This document shows positions 36,451-48,944 of a stretch of 64,000 nt of DNA, piece by piece (position 1 is the first letter of the stretch; each line of letters starts with the position of its first letter). The notes beneath the pieces are model-generated. The model had not been told where the DNA came from. It saw nothing but the letters and a program-made list of their open reading frames with translations, and made no database searches. This stretch comes from Mikania micrantha. Its lineage: Eukaryota; Streptophyta; Magnoliopsida; Asterales; Asteraceae. A program made the position numbers and the translations under genes. The stretch is from the NCBI GenBank assembly GCA_009363875.1, contig CM018696.1, forward strand, positions 20,287,475 to 20,351,474, given 5' to 3'.

Positions 36451-37350
36451 ATGCTAGAGAAGTGGTGTCTAGGCATGGTGTGCCAGTGACGATTATTTCT
36501 GATCGAGACACTTGATTTACTTCTCATTTCTGGAGAAATTTCAGAAAGAATTAGGAATGTTGATAAGCACGGCGTATCATACTCAGATTGATGGTCAAAG
36601 TGAAAGGACCATTCAAACGTTGGAGGATTTGTTACGATCGTGTATAATTAATTTTGGGGGTAGTTGAATGATTATTTACCTTTAGCCGAGTTCTCATACA
36701 ATAATAGTTATCATTCCAGTATTGGGATGTCTCCATATGAAATGTTGTATGGGAGGAAATGTCGTACTCCTGTGTCTTGGGGAGAACTTGGATAACGGGA
36801 ACTGGCAAATAAAAAGGTAGTTAAAGTAACAAATGAACATATAGATCAAATTCAAGTTCATTTGAAGGCGGCACAAGACCGTCAGAAATCTTATGTTGAT
36901 AAGCATAGGAGATTATTGAGTTATAGGTGAGAGACTATGTATTGTTAAAAAGTCTCACTTTGGAAAAGTGTTATATGTTTCAGAAAGCGAGAGAAATTAA
37001 GTCCGTATTTTATCGGACCATTCAATATTATAGCTCGAATTGGTAATGTTGCTTATCGTCTTGAGCTACCAGAGGAATTGAATGGCATACAAGACACTTT
37101 TCATGTGTCATATTTGAGAAAATGTTTGGCGGATGAATCGGCTTATGTGCCACTAGAAGACTTGGAAATTTATGACAAGTTGAACTAGGTGGAAAATCCG
37201 GTAATTATATTAAACAGAAATGTCAAACAGTTGAGAAACAAGACCCTGAACCAGGTGAAGGTTCAATTGAAAAATATAGAAGAGAATCGGACACCACGTG
37301 GGAGTCAGAAGTTGAGATGAGGAAATATTATCCTTTCCTTTTTGAGGTAT
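36451..37350 (+). pseudogene. C integrase and pol tail remnant
   Basis: The part begins near integrase residue 2 of the catalytic triad (ISDRDT at about 36499), then the DGQSERTIQTLEDLLRS block with the catalytic E, then the C-terminal GPFNIIARIGNVAYRLELP-like region, VKQLRNK and a final MRKYYPFLFEV. There are several stops and frameshifts, for example TGA after SDRDT. The zinc-binding domain and first catalytic D are absent. Confidence 0.8.
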
Positions 37351-37391
37351 AATCGGTTTCGGGAACGAAACCTTTGTAAGGAGCGGAGATT

Positions 37392-39983
37392 TGTAACAAC
37401 CGGTTTTCAACAATGAAACGTATTTGAAATAATCGTTAAAATAACGATTGTGATTGATGAAATTTGAAAGTATGTGAGAAATCATGAACGTGGGAGAAAA
37501 CCGTGCGCGAAACGGAGTTACGGATTGTCCGGAATCGCGAAATGAAGAAAATGACTCTTCGCGGTACGCGAAGGTGGTTTTGAGGGTCCTTCGCGGTACG
37601 CGAAGAGCCCAAAATATCTGAGAACTCCGGATTTCTTCGCGGTATGCGAAGAATTCTTTTGCCCTGCTTCGCGGTACGCGACGAGTGTGGTGGTTTGGCA
37701 TATTGATACTTTTATCAGATTGCTTTAAGAAAAATTTATTTTTTATATATTTCGACTCCAGCACCACCATGAACGATCTGATCAAGGTTTATCATCCAAA
37801 ATTCAGTTCTGAAGCCATCCAGATGTTCAGATCGAGCTAGGGTTCGATTCTACAACTCCTGATCGTCGTTTTCATCTGAGAACTTCGTTCAAAAGGGTAA
37901 CGATTCGATCTCTCCTACTAGTTTAATATTGTGTGGATTAAATCTAGTTTTGAGTGTATTATTATGATTATGGGTATTGATTATTGCCTAGTTGATAACT
38001 AGGGGTAGTTAGAAACGAAGAATTAGATATTTTGATGGTTAAATCTTCGTTTTAAAGACGGGATGATGTCCGGTTGCTATGAAACCCATATCATGGAGTG
38101 ATAACTAGTAGGATGGATAGAATATGATTTTAAATGAAATATGGATTATGATCCATGGGTTAAATGATGATTTTGATGAATTGATGTTAAAAATTATTAA
38201 CAGTTATGATTATAAATGAATTTTGATTAAAAGAAGTGATTGATATCATAACTAATATAATGAACATCAATTAATTGATGAAATGCCTAAGAAAGGCATG
38301 GGATATGATGAATTGACTAATACTTACTAAATATAGTAAGATAGAATCAATTATGTGATAAGTTGACTTTGAGAAAGTCAAACCAGTCAAGTGAGTTGAA
38401 CTTGATTGTATGTGTTATATGTATTGAATATATTTGTATATGTGTGAATATGCAACTAGGTGTTGGTGATAGAAGTCAAGTGACAATTCACAGAAGTGGA
38501 GGTTGTAAGAAGTGAACAACCGTTTGAACCAGGTAAGTTACCCAACTTACTGTAACATTACATATAAGTAGTAGAAAGAGTCTACTTGCATGCTTGAAAT
38601 ATGTGAATGATGTTAATTTGTGATTCAAACTATGGGATGAGAAATCCTTTAGTTTGTGTTTGTTAAGTTTCAATAAGAAACATATATGCAATATAATTGC
38701 ATTAGAATAACCGGATGAGCCGGTGATTGATTAATATGATTTTGATGTTTATATATTGATTGTGCATAACTTGACTAATGAAACTAATGGAGTTAAAAGA
38801 CCTTTGAGAAGGCATTATTAGTTTCAAAATGAATGTTATGCTTGAGTTGTATGCATAATATAAATGCATTAAAATTTAGCCGGATGAGCCGGTGAAATTG
38901 ATTTAATTGAACCACAAATGTGTGGCTAACCGGTTAATCTGGGAACTAAATTGTTGAACCACAAATGTGTGGCTAACCGGTTAATCCGGGAACTAAATTG
39001 TTGAACCACAAATGTGTGGCTAACCGGTTAACCCGGGAACTAAATTGTTGAACCACAAATGTGTGGCTAACCGGTTAATTCTGGAATTGAATTAAATATG
39101 ACTCCACAATGGTGGATAGCCAGAGGTGCTGGCAATTGTCTAGATGAAAGTACCGGTGGGTGACCATCTTAGACTGATTAATATGACTCCACAATGGTGG
39201 ATAGCCAGAGGTGCTGGCAATTGTCTAGATGGAAGTACCGGTGGGTGAACATCTTAGACTTGATAAATATGACTCCACAATGGTGGATAGCCAGAGGTGC
39301 TGGCAATTGTCTTAGATGGAAGTACCGGTGGGTGAACATCTTAGACTTAATAAATATGACTCCACAATGGTGGATAGCCAGAGGTGCTGGCAATTGTCTT
39401 AGATGGAAGTACCGGTGGGTGAACATCTTAAAACTTGAATTATTTATGATATCACAAATGTGTGAATAGTCAGATGTGCTGACAAATAGCTATGGTGGAA
39501 GTACAGAAATGTGAACACCATAGTGTAATTTTGATTAAATTATTCTGAACAATAGTTGATGATTGGTAATGTGATATTATTACCTGGTGAGAGTCAATTC
39601 GAATAGAAATGACTCAGTTTGAATATTGATTGTGAAAAATGTATTTATACATTTTGTTGTTGAGAAACCATTGGGGTTACTTACTTAGTTCATATGAACT
39701 AATTGTGACTTATATGTGATGTTACAGGTCAAAGATATATATGCATTGGGCGATCAGATCGGGCATGTTGTGAAGCAGAACCAAACGTTATGTAAAGTTT
39801 ATGGTGGTATTAAACTTAAACACACTAGTTTTTATTAATCATAAATGTAAATGATTTGAAATTAAGTGTGTTTAAATAATGAAATGTTAATTTCACGCTT
39901 CCGAACATAATTTTGTAGTAAAGTTTTAATTTGGGACCTAAAAATGGGACACGTGTAATCGTGTGCAAAGTTTGGGTGTTACA
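37392..39983 (+). repeat. C 3' LTR, 2592 bp
   Basis: It starts TGTAACAACCGG and ends GGTGTTACA. It contains four CTTCGCG/CGCGAAG palindromes (37557-37683), four 47 bp units (about 38911-39098) and four 86 bp units (39100, 39185, 39271, 39358). A purine-rich GGAGCGGAGAT precedes it. Confidence 0.93.
37557..37683 (+). promoter_or_regulatory. Four 17 bp palindromes near the left end of C LTR
   Basis: CTTCGCGGTACGCGAAG lies at 37557-37573 and 37589-37605, with one-base variants at 37635-37651 (TATGC) and 37667-37683 (GACG end). The arms CTTCGCG/CGCGAAG are separated by three bases. The position in U3 suggests protein binding or a hairpin; this is inferred. Confidence 0.6.
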
Positions 39984-41408
39984 TTGATGCTTATGCTATA
40001 AACTTGAAGCTTAAACTAGATGCTTGATGCTTATACTATAAACTTTAAGCTTAAACTAGATGCTTGATGCTTATGCTACAAACTTGAAGCTTAAACTAGA
40101 TGCTTGATGTTTATGCTATAAACTTGAAGCTTAAACTAGATGCTTGATGCTTATGCTATAAACTCTATGCTCAAACTATATGCTAATACTTGAAACTAAA
40201 TGCTCCAAGCTATGATTGTATGCGAAATGCTAAGCTTGTATCTATTCATGGGCTACGTAATTGCTAAACATTGCAAGAGCAAAGCTTGTACCTATGCAAT
40301 GAGATATGTGAAAGCTAAACTATGAGGATGCTAAACTTTTATCTATATATGAGATACGTAAATGCCAAACATTGCTAGAGCAAGGCTTTTGTCTATAGAT
40401 GAGATATGTAAATGCTAAACTATTTGTGTGTGCACAGCTTGTGTCTATATATGAGATACGTAATTGCCAAACATTGCTAGAGCAGGGCTTGTATCTTTCT
40501 ATAGGAGATACGTAAATGCTAAACTATTCGGATGCTAAGCTTAAACCAATTCATGAGATACGTAATGGCTAAATATTGCTAGAGCAAAGCTTGTATCTAG
40601 CCGTGGGCAACGTAAATGCTAAATATTGCTAGAGCAAAGCTTGTACCCACGCATGAGATTGGTGAAAGCTAAACTATGATTTGTGAAACAATGGTTCTTG
40701 TACAACTTACTATAAAGCTAACCCACATAAATGCTATAAACTTGTAAACTTTGAAACAGTATGCTAAAGCTATGATGAAGACGGTATTGAATGGTAGATA
40801 AAATGCTTAACTATCCTTAACAACAGTGTCATATGCGGATTAGTATGTGGTGGGATGGCGTCTGGGCGGGTTGTAGGCTCGACCCTTTCGTATGCCCTAT
40901 ATATAAGCATACCGATTTGGATATTACATGTGAAGTTAATGAGGTTAAGGTTTTACTGAAAGAGGTTTGCTAAAGCTATTTTAAACTTATAAACTATATG
41001 AACTCACCAACCATTGTGTTGACTTCGTTTTCTTACATGCTTTCTCAGGTGATGCACAGGTCAAGCTAAGGCACATGATTGCATACTAGGATGCCCAGAT
41101 AGAGGACCTAGTAGGCTTTTGGAAAGCACATCTTTAGTTATTAATAAGAGTCACTTTTGATATCTTGTACAGATACAAGATAGTTACATTTGATTCTTTT
41201 GATAGGTTTACTTAGTTAAATTACTAAAAATTGACATTTGTAATTTAACTTTGTAATCCTAGTTGATGTTATATTGTGCTTCAGTTATTATTGACATTGA
41301 TGTTATGTAAACAATTTGATCATCACGATTATCACTCATGATATCGCGCCCCCAAAACCTTCTGCCCGGCGGGGAAGTCGATCCGTCCCGCCGGCTCGGG
41401 GTGTGACA
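39984..41408 (+). repeat. A2 5' LTR, right part
   Basis: It begins inside the 40 bp array (TTGATGCTTATGC) right after C and runs through the degenerate repeats and the GGTGGG...CCCTATATATAAGC block (about 40848-40920) to GGGTGTGACA. Confidence 0.9.
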
Positions 41409-41411
41409 AAT

Positions 41412-41423
41412 TGGTATCAGAGC
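41412..41423 (+). other. Primer binding site of A2
   Basis: TGGTATCAGAGC lies three bases after the LTR end. Confidence 0.85.
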
Positions 41424-41577
41424 TCAAGGTTATAGAGAATAATAAGTCATTTACTTAAACGGTTTGGCCTAGACTATAACTTAGGGACCCTCATGTAGAA
41501 GACATAGGATCTAAGTTTGCATTGTGTCTTCTGCATTCGATCACTGCACTAACCAATATCTTTTGGTTATGATCAGA

Positions 41578-44500
41578 ATGCCGCCCAGAAGACAAACGAC
41601 CTCCCAAGTCTCTGCACCACACTCATATACTCCTACACCGCCAGATTCACCACCGCCACCTCCTCCTCCACTTAACCCACCTCCGGGTTCGAGCACGAAT
41701 CAGATACTCGATCCTGCTACTATTGCCTTGGCAACAATTCTGAGCAGCCAACTGACGAATCAACTGAAGGATGTCATCCCTGAGATGATTAATAGGATCC
41801 AAGGCCACAACAACAACTCTGGCCACACTACTGGGGAAGCTAGTGGAAACACTGGCACTACTTCTAACTGCTCCTACAAGTCATTTGTAGGATGCAAGCC
41901 TCCAAGTTTTACTGATGTTGAGGGAGCTGTTGGACTGATCCAATGGCTAGAGAAGATGGAGAACACCCTGGACATAAGCAATTGTCCGGAACATCACAAG
42001 GTTCGATATGCTGCTGGGTCTTTCAGCAACGGGCCCTAACGTGGTGGAACTCCCAAATCAGGGAAAGAGGCAGGGATGAAGCACTGGCAATGCCTTGGGC
42101 AGATTTCAAACTCCTTTTGAGAAATGAATTCTGTCCGAAGCATGAACTACAAAAGCTGAAAGTTGAGCTCTCGAACCATGTGATGAAGGGAGCTGATCAT
42201 ATGACTTTCACCACACGCTATCATGAATTGGTAGCTTTGCTGCCAGAGATGGTGCCAACACTAGAGAAGCTGATAGACAGATATGTAGTAGGACTACCCT
42301 CCTGCATTCAAAGCATTGTATTGGCTGCAAACCCTGCAACTCTAGAGTCAGCCATCGCCCTCTCGGCTAAACTCACCAGTGTGATGGTGAAGTCAGGAGT
42401 TTTGAAAGATGACAAGGGGAAGGCTAAGGAAGAACCGACAAAGAAACCTGAGTATCATCCAAAGAAGAAACAAAAGGTCGTCAAAAATTATGTGATGGCC
42501 ACTCCTCTGAGACAAACTCCTACAACACCTGTTAATACTGCACCCAAGAACTATGTTGGAGTGCATCCTCAATGTACTCACTGCAAGTATCATCATCATG
42601 CTACTGCACAGTGCAGGAAGTGCACGAATTGTGGTCGATTTGGTCACTAGGTTGCACAGTGCCGCTCTCCCGCAACACAAGCTACCAACAATGCTCCTAG
42701 GGCATTACCTCCACCACCGCCGCCACCAGGCAACAACAACAGAGGATGATACAACTATGGAGAAATAGGTCATTTCTCCAGAGACTGCCGAAAGAGAGTG
42801 CAACAAGGAGCACAAGCACCTCGTGGACGGGCTTTTGTCATCGGAGCCAATGCAGCACGCCAAGACCCTAATGTGCTCACTGGTACATTTCTTTTACATA
42901 ACTCTTATGCATCTATACTGTTTGACACTGATGTAGACCAGAGTTTTATTTCATCTGATTTTGCACGTCAACTTAATCTTACTGAGGAAACTTTAGACTC
43001 CCCTTACATTATCGAAGTAGTGAACGGGAAGCAAATTACAGTTAGCACTATACTTAGGAACTGCCCACTTACACTCACTGATCACACATTTGCCATCGAC
43101 TTGTTACCGATGGAGTTGGACAGTTTTGACATCATTGTGGGGATGCATTGGCTATCTCTCAATAGAGTAGAAGTCTTCTGTTCAGAAAAGCTACTTCGGA
43201 TTCCAGTGGCGAATGATCGTGTGTTGGAAGTTCGTGGGGATCAAGCAAAACGAAGTGTCAAAATCATATCTTGCATCACAGCGCGTAAGTGTCTACAAAA
43301 GAAATGCATAGCCTTCTTGGCTGGAAAAGGAGAAAGACAAGAAAATGATACAAGACGTGCCGATAGTAAAGGAATACCCCGAAGTGTTTCCTGAAGATCT
43401 ACCTGGTTTGCCACCTGTGCGACCGGTAGAGTTTCGTATTGATCTGATTCCTGGAGCAACACCTGTTGCTAAATCTCCTTACAGGTTAGCACCTTCAGAG
43501 ATGCAGGAACTGTCGAACCAACTACAAGAGCTACTAGACAAAGGTTTCATCTTACCGAGCTACTCACCTTGGGGAGCTCCGGTTTTGTTCGTGAAGAAGA
43601 AGGATGGATCCTTTCGTATGTGCATAGACTACAGGGAGCTAAACAAACTAACCATCAAGAATCGGAATCCACTACCGAGGATTGATGATTTTTTAGATCA
43701 ATTGCAAGGAGCTCAATATTTTTCGAAGATCGATTTGAGGTCCGGGTACCATCAGCTCAGCGTTCAAGATGAAGATATACCGAAGACAGCGTTTCGTACC
43801 AGATACGGGCATTACGAGTTTATGGTGATGCCTTTTGGATTGACTAATGCACCCGCGGTTTTCATGGACCTCATGAACCGAGTGTGTAAGCCGTACTTAG
43901 ATCAGTTTTTCATTGTCTTCATTGACGACATATTGATCTATTCCAAAAGCAAAACAGAGCACGAGCAACATCTTACAACAATCTTGGAATTATTGAAGGA
44001 AGAGAAACTCTATGCCAAATTCTCTAAGTGTGAATTTTGGCTAAAAGAGGTTCAATTTCTGGGTCATGTTGTTAACAGTGAGGGAATACATGTAGACCCT
44101 GCCAAGATCGAAGCAATAAAGGACTGGGACACTCCGAAGACACCGACGGAGATACGTTCCTCCTGGGCTTAGCAGGCTATTACAGAAGGTTTATCTCAAA
44201 CTTTTCCAAGATAGCCCTACCACTCACAAAGCTAACACAGAAAAGCGAGCCGTTTGTTTGGGAACAGAAGCAAGAAGATGCCTTTCAGACCTTGAAGCAA
44301 AAGTTGTGTGATGCTCCAATCTTATCTCTCCCAGACGGTTGTGATGACTTTGTAGTCTACTGTGATGCATCCCATCAGGGACTCGGCTGTGTGCTGATGC
44401 AGCGAGACAAAGTTATCGCGTATGCCTCGAGACAACTGATAGTTCATGAGAAGAACTACACTACTCATGATCTGGAACTGGGAGCAGTGATATTCGCATT

Positions 44501-45393
44501 AAAAATTTGGAGACATTACTTATATGGCACCAAGTGTACCATATTCACCGATCACAAGAGTCTGCAACACATATTTGATCAGAAGGAACTCAACATGCGA
44601 CAGCGATGTTGCCGATGCGAGAAACTTACACGATGGATAAACTAGCAAAGCTCTACATCAACGAGATAGTGGTACACCATGGTGTGCCATTGTTTATCAT
44701 CTCCGATCGCGATAGCAGATTCACATCAAGGTTCTGGAAATCAATGCAGAAATCTCTGGGGACACACTTAAACCTGAGTACAACTTATCATCCACAAACG
44801 GATGGTCAGAGCGAACGTACTATACAGACCCTGGAGGACATGTTGAGGACTTGTGTTTTAGATTTCGGTGGGAATTGGGATTCTCATTTGCCACTAATTG
44901 AATTCTCCTACAACAACAGTTATCATAGTAGCATCGGATGTGCACCGTTCGAGGCTCTCTATGGTCACAAGTGTCGATCATCGATCTGTTGTTCTGAAGT
45001 GGGAGATAATCAAATAACCGGGCCAAAACTCATTCAAGAAACTACGGACAAAATTGCTCAGATACAACAAAGACTACAAGCAACCCGAAGCAGACAAAAG
45101 AGCTATGCCGATAAACGACGCAAGCCGTTGGAATTCCAAGTGGGAGACCGCGTTACATTAAAGGTATCCCCATGGAAAGGCGTAGTTCGTTTTGCAAAGA
45201 AAGGCAAACTCGCACCACGATACGTAGGACCGTTCGAGATTGTTGAACGTATTGGTCCTGTATCGTACAGACTAAGATTACCAGATGAACTTAGTGGTGT
45301 ACACGACGTGTTTCACGTCTCAAAATTGAAGAAATGCTTAGTTGATGAATCGCTCGCCATACCAGTTGAAAAATTCAATTGGATGAACACTTA
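41578..45393 (+). pseudogene. A2 gag-pol remnant (Ty3/gypsy)
   Basis: Gag starts at ATG 41578 (MPPRRQT). Breaks are a one-base loss near 42033, TAG at 42648-42650, TGA at 42747-42749 and a Cys-to-Tyr change in the zinc knuckle next to it. The protease site reads DTD (42924-42932) instead of DTG. A frame change separates protease from RT (about 43340). RT from 43345 is nearly whole, with FIDDIL at about 43920-43937. A one-base loss near 44160 precedes RNase H. At about 44606 a deletion joins NMRQR of RNase H to the integrase core, removing the zinc domain and first catalytic D, about 625 bp by comparison with E. The remaining integrase has SDRDSRF and GQSERTIQT and ends in the GPFEIVERIG region. 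TAG, TGA, DTD and the PR/RT frame change are shared with A1. H1 follows after TTA 45391-45393. Confidence 0.9.
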
Positions 45394-46050
45394 GGGGGTG
45401 TTTTGTAACATTTGTGCATATAGTCATGTAGTTGTAAACAGTGTAGAACAGTGTCTATTCATGGTTCAGTTCATCAATGTGTTTCAGTATGTTCAAAATG
45501 TGTGCTTGTGTGTTACAGGATCTTAGTAATCAGAAAACAAGTATGTATTATCTATTTACAGTCGATCTCACTAAGCAAGAACAGTAACTTGTTATATCGA
45601 AACAGTGGTGGGCAGCGAGAGTGAGCCCTATACATATACTGCGTTCGGTGTAACAGGTTAGTGTTAGTGCGTAGTGTTGAGACGAATAGTATAACAATTA
45701 ATTAATTCAACCAAGATCGCAATCTGTAAGCGAGACTGAGTATAGTTATGGGTGACGATCCATAATAGTACGAATGTTGAACTTATAATTACGATTAAAC
45801 ATCTTTAAATATTTTAATACGATCGGAAAACGTACGCGATTGCGGGTATACACGTAAATTGTGAATGTTTAACGATCCGACAACACACGAAGAGTAAAAA
45901 TAATTATATTAATTATTTTATATTTTTACAATTTTGAAACTCATCATTTTAATGAGTTTAATAACTATTTTTAATAAAACCGCGTAAAATACGCGTTACG
46001 TTCCGGAAACGCGAACCGAGCGACCGAAACGAACCCGAACTTCACCCGAA

Positions 46051-46058
46051 CTATAAAA
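46051..46058 (+). promoter_or_regulatory. TATA box of E 5' LTR
   Basis: CTATAAAA lies in GAACTATAAAAGCC, with a CT-rich stretch 55-95 bp downstream. The 3' LTR copy is at 55901-55908. It should drive the genomic RNA. Confidence 0.72.
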
Positions 46059-46464
46059 GCCTTGAGAAAGGCTTAAATGTTCATTTAATACTTCAACAAC
46101 CCTTTCTCTCTCTACAAATCCCGTCCACTCCCTCTCTCTCTAGAAAACCGAACTTAAAACGCGCGTATCTTCTTCGATTCTCAACGAATTTCGGTGTTCT
46201 TGGTGTCCACGCGAAGCTCTCGGCATCCTCTACAAGAAAGTACAAGATTTTCGCAGTTTCATCCAGCCGATCGCGAGGTAATGAGACTTGAAAGATCACG
46301 AGATTAGGGTTTTCTATGTGTGTATGTTCAAACCCGATGATCCACCCGGTTCTAGTCTTTTCTTTTGGTTTTCGCAGCCATAACAAACCTTTTAGATGAT
46401 AGATTCGCTTAGCTAAGGGCCTGGAATCGACTGAACAAGATGATGATGATGGAGTTCTTACAGG

Positions 46465-47110
46465 TTCGTCGAAGGTTCGAGGGCCGAACCCTAAGCAGCA
46501 TATGACCGAACCCTCAGGAACATGGCAAGTTCTGCGAACCCTGCATGGTTCGTGGGAGCATCAGCCGAATCCTAGGGGTCCTCACAAGCCTTCATGTCTT
46601 CGACGAACCATCCTAAGGTCACGAACCCTTCTGGACTACACGAACCTTCGCACACTGTTACTAAAACCAGCCGAAGCTTTCATGCAGCGAACCCTAGTTG
46701 CCCGAACCTTCATGCGTCCCACGAACCCATTGAATGTCACGAACCCTTGGTCGATCAGCTTCAGTGGCCGAACCCTTGGACCACTCCTCTTGAACGAACC
46801 CTCCGGCTTAGGAGCCGAACCTTGGCAGAAACCCTTAAGGGTTCGCTGCCTAAGGTTGGCAGCTCACCCATTTTGGCCCAACCCAAACCATACTTGGCCC
46901 AATTGCAATGATATTAAATCTAGTAGGTGAAATCAAGCCCAAGGGAGTTAGAGTTGGCCCGACATGATCTTTAATTGGCCAAATCCATAAATCCATTCGG
47001 CCCAACTCCATTATCAACTTGGCCATATACTTAAACTAAACCCAATTGATTGGGTAGACTAGTTTTAATCTTCAGATGGCCTAACATCGCTTAGGAACTT
47101 GCATGGCCAA
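46465..47110 (+). promoter_or_regulatory. CGAACC block and GGCCCA block in E LTR
   Basis: CGAACC(C/T) recurs about eighteen times at 46465-46860. GGCCCA and near matches (GGCCCG, AGCCCA) follow to 47110. Same order and position relative to the TATA box as in the A LTR, though the surrounding sequence differs. Confidence 0.45.
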
Positions 47111-47939
47111 ATATCATATTAAATTGACTCTTGTTATCGTGAAAGGTCATGGACTTATACTTAAGCCCATCATAGTTTTATGGGCTTAAGGCTCATATTG
47201 TGGTTCACATATCCTAAGTACATGTAAATTTGGTCGTAATTGGTTTAAGTTGCAACTTATCCTAATTATATGATCAAATCACAATTTCAAAAACATAAAC
47301 AATTGGAACGTATTTTCATAAGTCATGTTAACGAATGGTTTATCAAATACTTAAACAAATGTGAAGCAATCATATTGTTGTACAAAGGATCATTATACAA
47401 GTTTCTTGAACCCATGATCAATCAAGTAATCAAGTTAAACAAGTTCAAGAGAAAACAGGTCAATCAATGAATCAAAGTTATACAATTATAAATTCTATAT
47501 CTTATGTATGATTACATCGTTATAGGAAATCATTAGAAGTCTTGTTTGCTACTTGCTAACTGTTTAGTTCAGAGTCTACTGCAGACAGGTGAGAACTTTA
47601 GCCCCTCTTTTACTGTTTTATAACTGTTTTGGGGTGGAACACGTGATCAAAACCGCTATTTCAATCGTGTTTCATTGCACAGTGTATGTGCATTCATGAA
47701 CATTACAGGTTTATCCTATGAATCCAAGTGATTCTTCAACTGTTTAAGGAAATTGTCAACTGTTTTAAGGGAATTATTTACTATTAAACCCTTATTACTA
47801 AAAAGGATTTTAAAATGTTTTCTTGAAAGGTTTACTAACTGTTTTACTCAAAGGATCTTTTAAAGGATAAACATTTTTAAATAAATGATTTCATCAACCT
47901 TTCTTTTGCTATAAACCTTGTTGTTATACAAGGTCATCA

Positions 47940-48090
47940 CATCATGGTATTCAAAACAAGTGGTTCACAACATGGTACTCAAATTCAATGGTTCAAAACA
48001 TGGTATTCAAACTCATTGGTTCAAAACATGGTATTCAAGTCAAGTTGTTCACATCATGGTATTCAAATCAAGAGATTCATTTCATGTTAC
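47940..48090 (+). repeat. About 31 bp repeats in E 5' LTR
   Basis: CATGGTATTCAAA and a following (T)GGTTCA(C/A)AA recur five times. The identical block is at 57790-57940. Confidence 0.75.
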
Positions 48091-48294
48091 ATAAACAAAG
48101 GATTCAACTCGTGGAGTTAAATCCAGGTTTTCAATAAGACATTAACACATCCGGTTAAAGTAAGATTCAGAAAACATGGTGTCATTTGTTGTAAACAAAC
48201 TTAAAAAAACCCATCAAGTATCATATTCATTAGCGTTAGTACTGGGTGATCACAACAAGGGAAAGCGGACACATACATTGGGGCAGGCCGATTG

Positions 48295-48335
48295 CTGCAG
48301 TTAGTTTTTAAATCTGTTTTATAAACTAACTGCAG
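48295..48335 (+). other. Perfect 13 bp inverted repeat in E LTR
   Basis: CTGCAGTTAGTTT (48295-48307) and AAACTAACTGCAG (48323-48335) are separated by 15 bases and could form a stable RNA hairpin. The same lies at 58145-58185. Confidence 0.75.
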
Positions 48336-48944
48336 ATTTCGGTTACATATGGTTTATTCAAAACTGTTGACATATTATCTAACTCCAAACGTGGTTTGGA
48401 ACTTGATATTAGATGTTGACTCATGTGCAAACAGTGATTGGACTGTTTTCACTCATTTTCTTACTTGATGTTAGTTTGGGTTGCAACTCATCCGTGTGAA
48501 TCTTATGATGCTTTAACTTACCTATGTCTTATATCATATACTCATGTTTACAAATGCTTAAACCTATTGTTCTCACCAACTACGTCTGTAGTTGACAGTT
48601 ACTTTTCACGTGTTTCAGGTAATCAGGTTTAAGACATTCTCAGGGACAACTAAGGAGACCATTCTAAGATAGAACAAGATGAAGAAACATGCTAGGATGG
48701 AATAGAAACTCACTAAATCCTAAATGTTTAATTGTCTTGTTTGGAGTCTTATTTTGTAAACTATATTTTGGGTCTGTAGTTGTCTTACTTTTGGTAGATA
48801 GTTGTCTGTAACTAAACAATTGTCTTAACATTATGAAACATAGTAATCCATTGTGGTTGTTCTTATTCAATACTTGTGCATGATTCAACTGATCATACGT
48901 CACCGCGCCGTGGATTCCGCACGCGGCGCAGGGGTGTGACAGGT

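Larger units (their letters stand above)
31821..39983 (+). mobile_element. Element C: internally deleted Ty3/gypsy retrotransposon in the A2 5' LTR
   Basis: The order is truncated 5' LTR (31821-33727), primer site, 2.7 kb without coding content but rich in repeats, an integrase/tail remnant (36451-37350), and 3' LTR 37392-39983. The LTRs start TGTAACAACC and end GGTGTTACA. The right flank TTGAT lies in the 40 bp array and equals the target duplication of the solo copy at 60395. The first 860 bp or so of the 5' LTR and the left flank are deleted. No gag, protease or RT could be recognised. Confidence 0.85.
45404..48941 (+). repeat. E 5' LTR, 3538 bp
   Basis: It starts TGTAACATTTGTGC and ends GGGGTGTGACA. 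Contents: a GGTGGG...CCCTATACATA block (45605-45645), TATA box 46051-46058, CT-rich leader, CGAACC block (46465-46860), GGCCCA block (46872-47110), 31 bp repeats (47940-48090) and a 13 bp hairpin (48295-48335). The open frames in it are not genes; they recur identically in the 3' LTR. Confidence 0.95.

Noticed and set aside
37210..37785. 191 aa minus-strand frame
   Set aside because: It runs over the C pol tail and LTR palindromes; no domain, and it depends on the repeated CTTCGCG motif.
5441..41423. tRNA genes at TGGTATCAGAGC sites
   Set aside because: Only the short primer-binding complement is present; there is no cloverleaf.
46093..46930. 97 aa and 142 aa frames as E accessory genes
   Set aside because: They are in the LTR, recur in the 3' LTR, and the second is only a translation of the CGAACC motif array.
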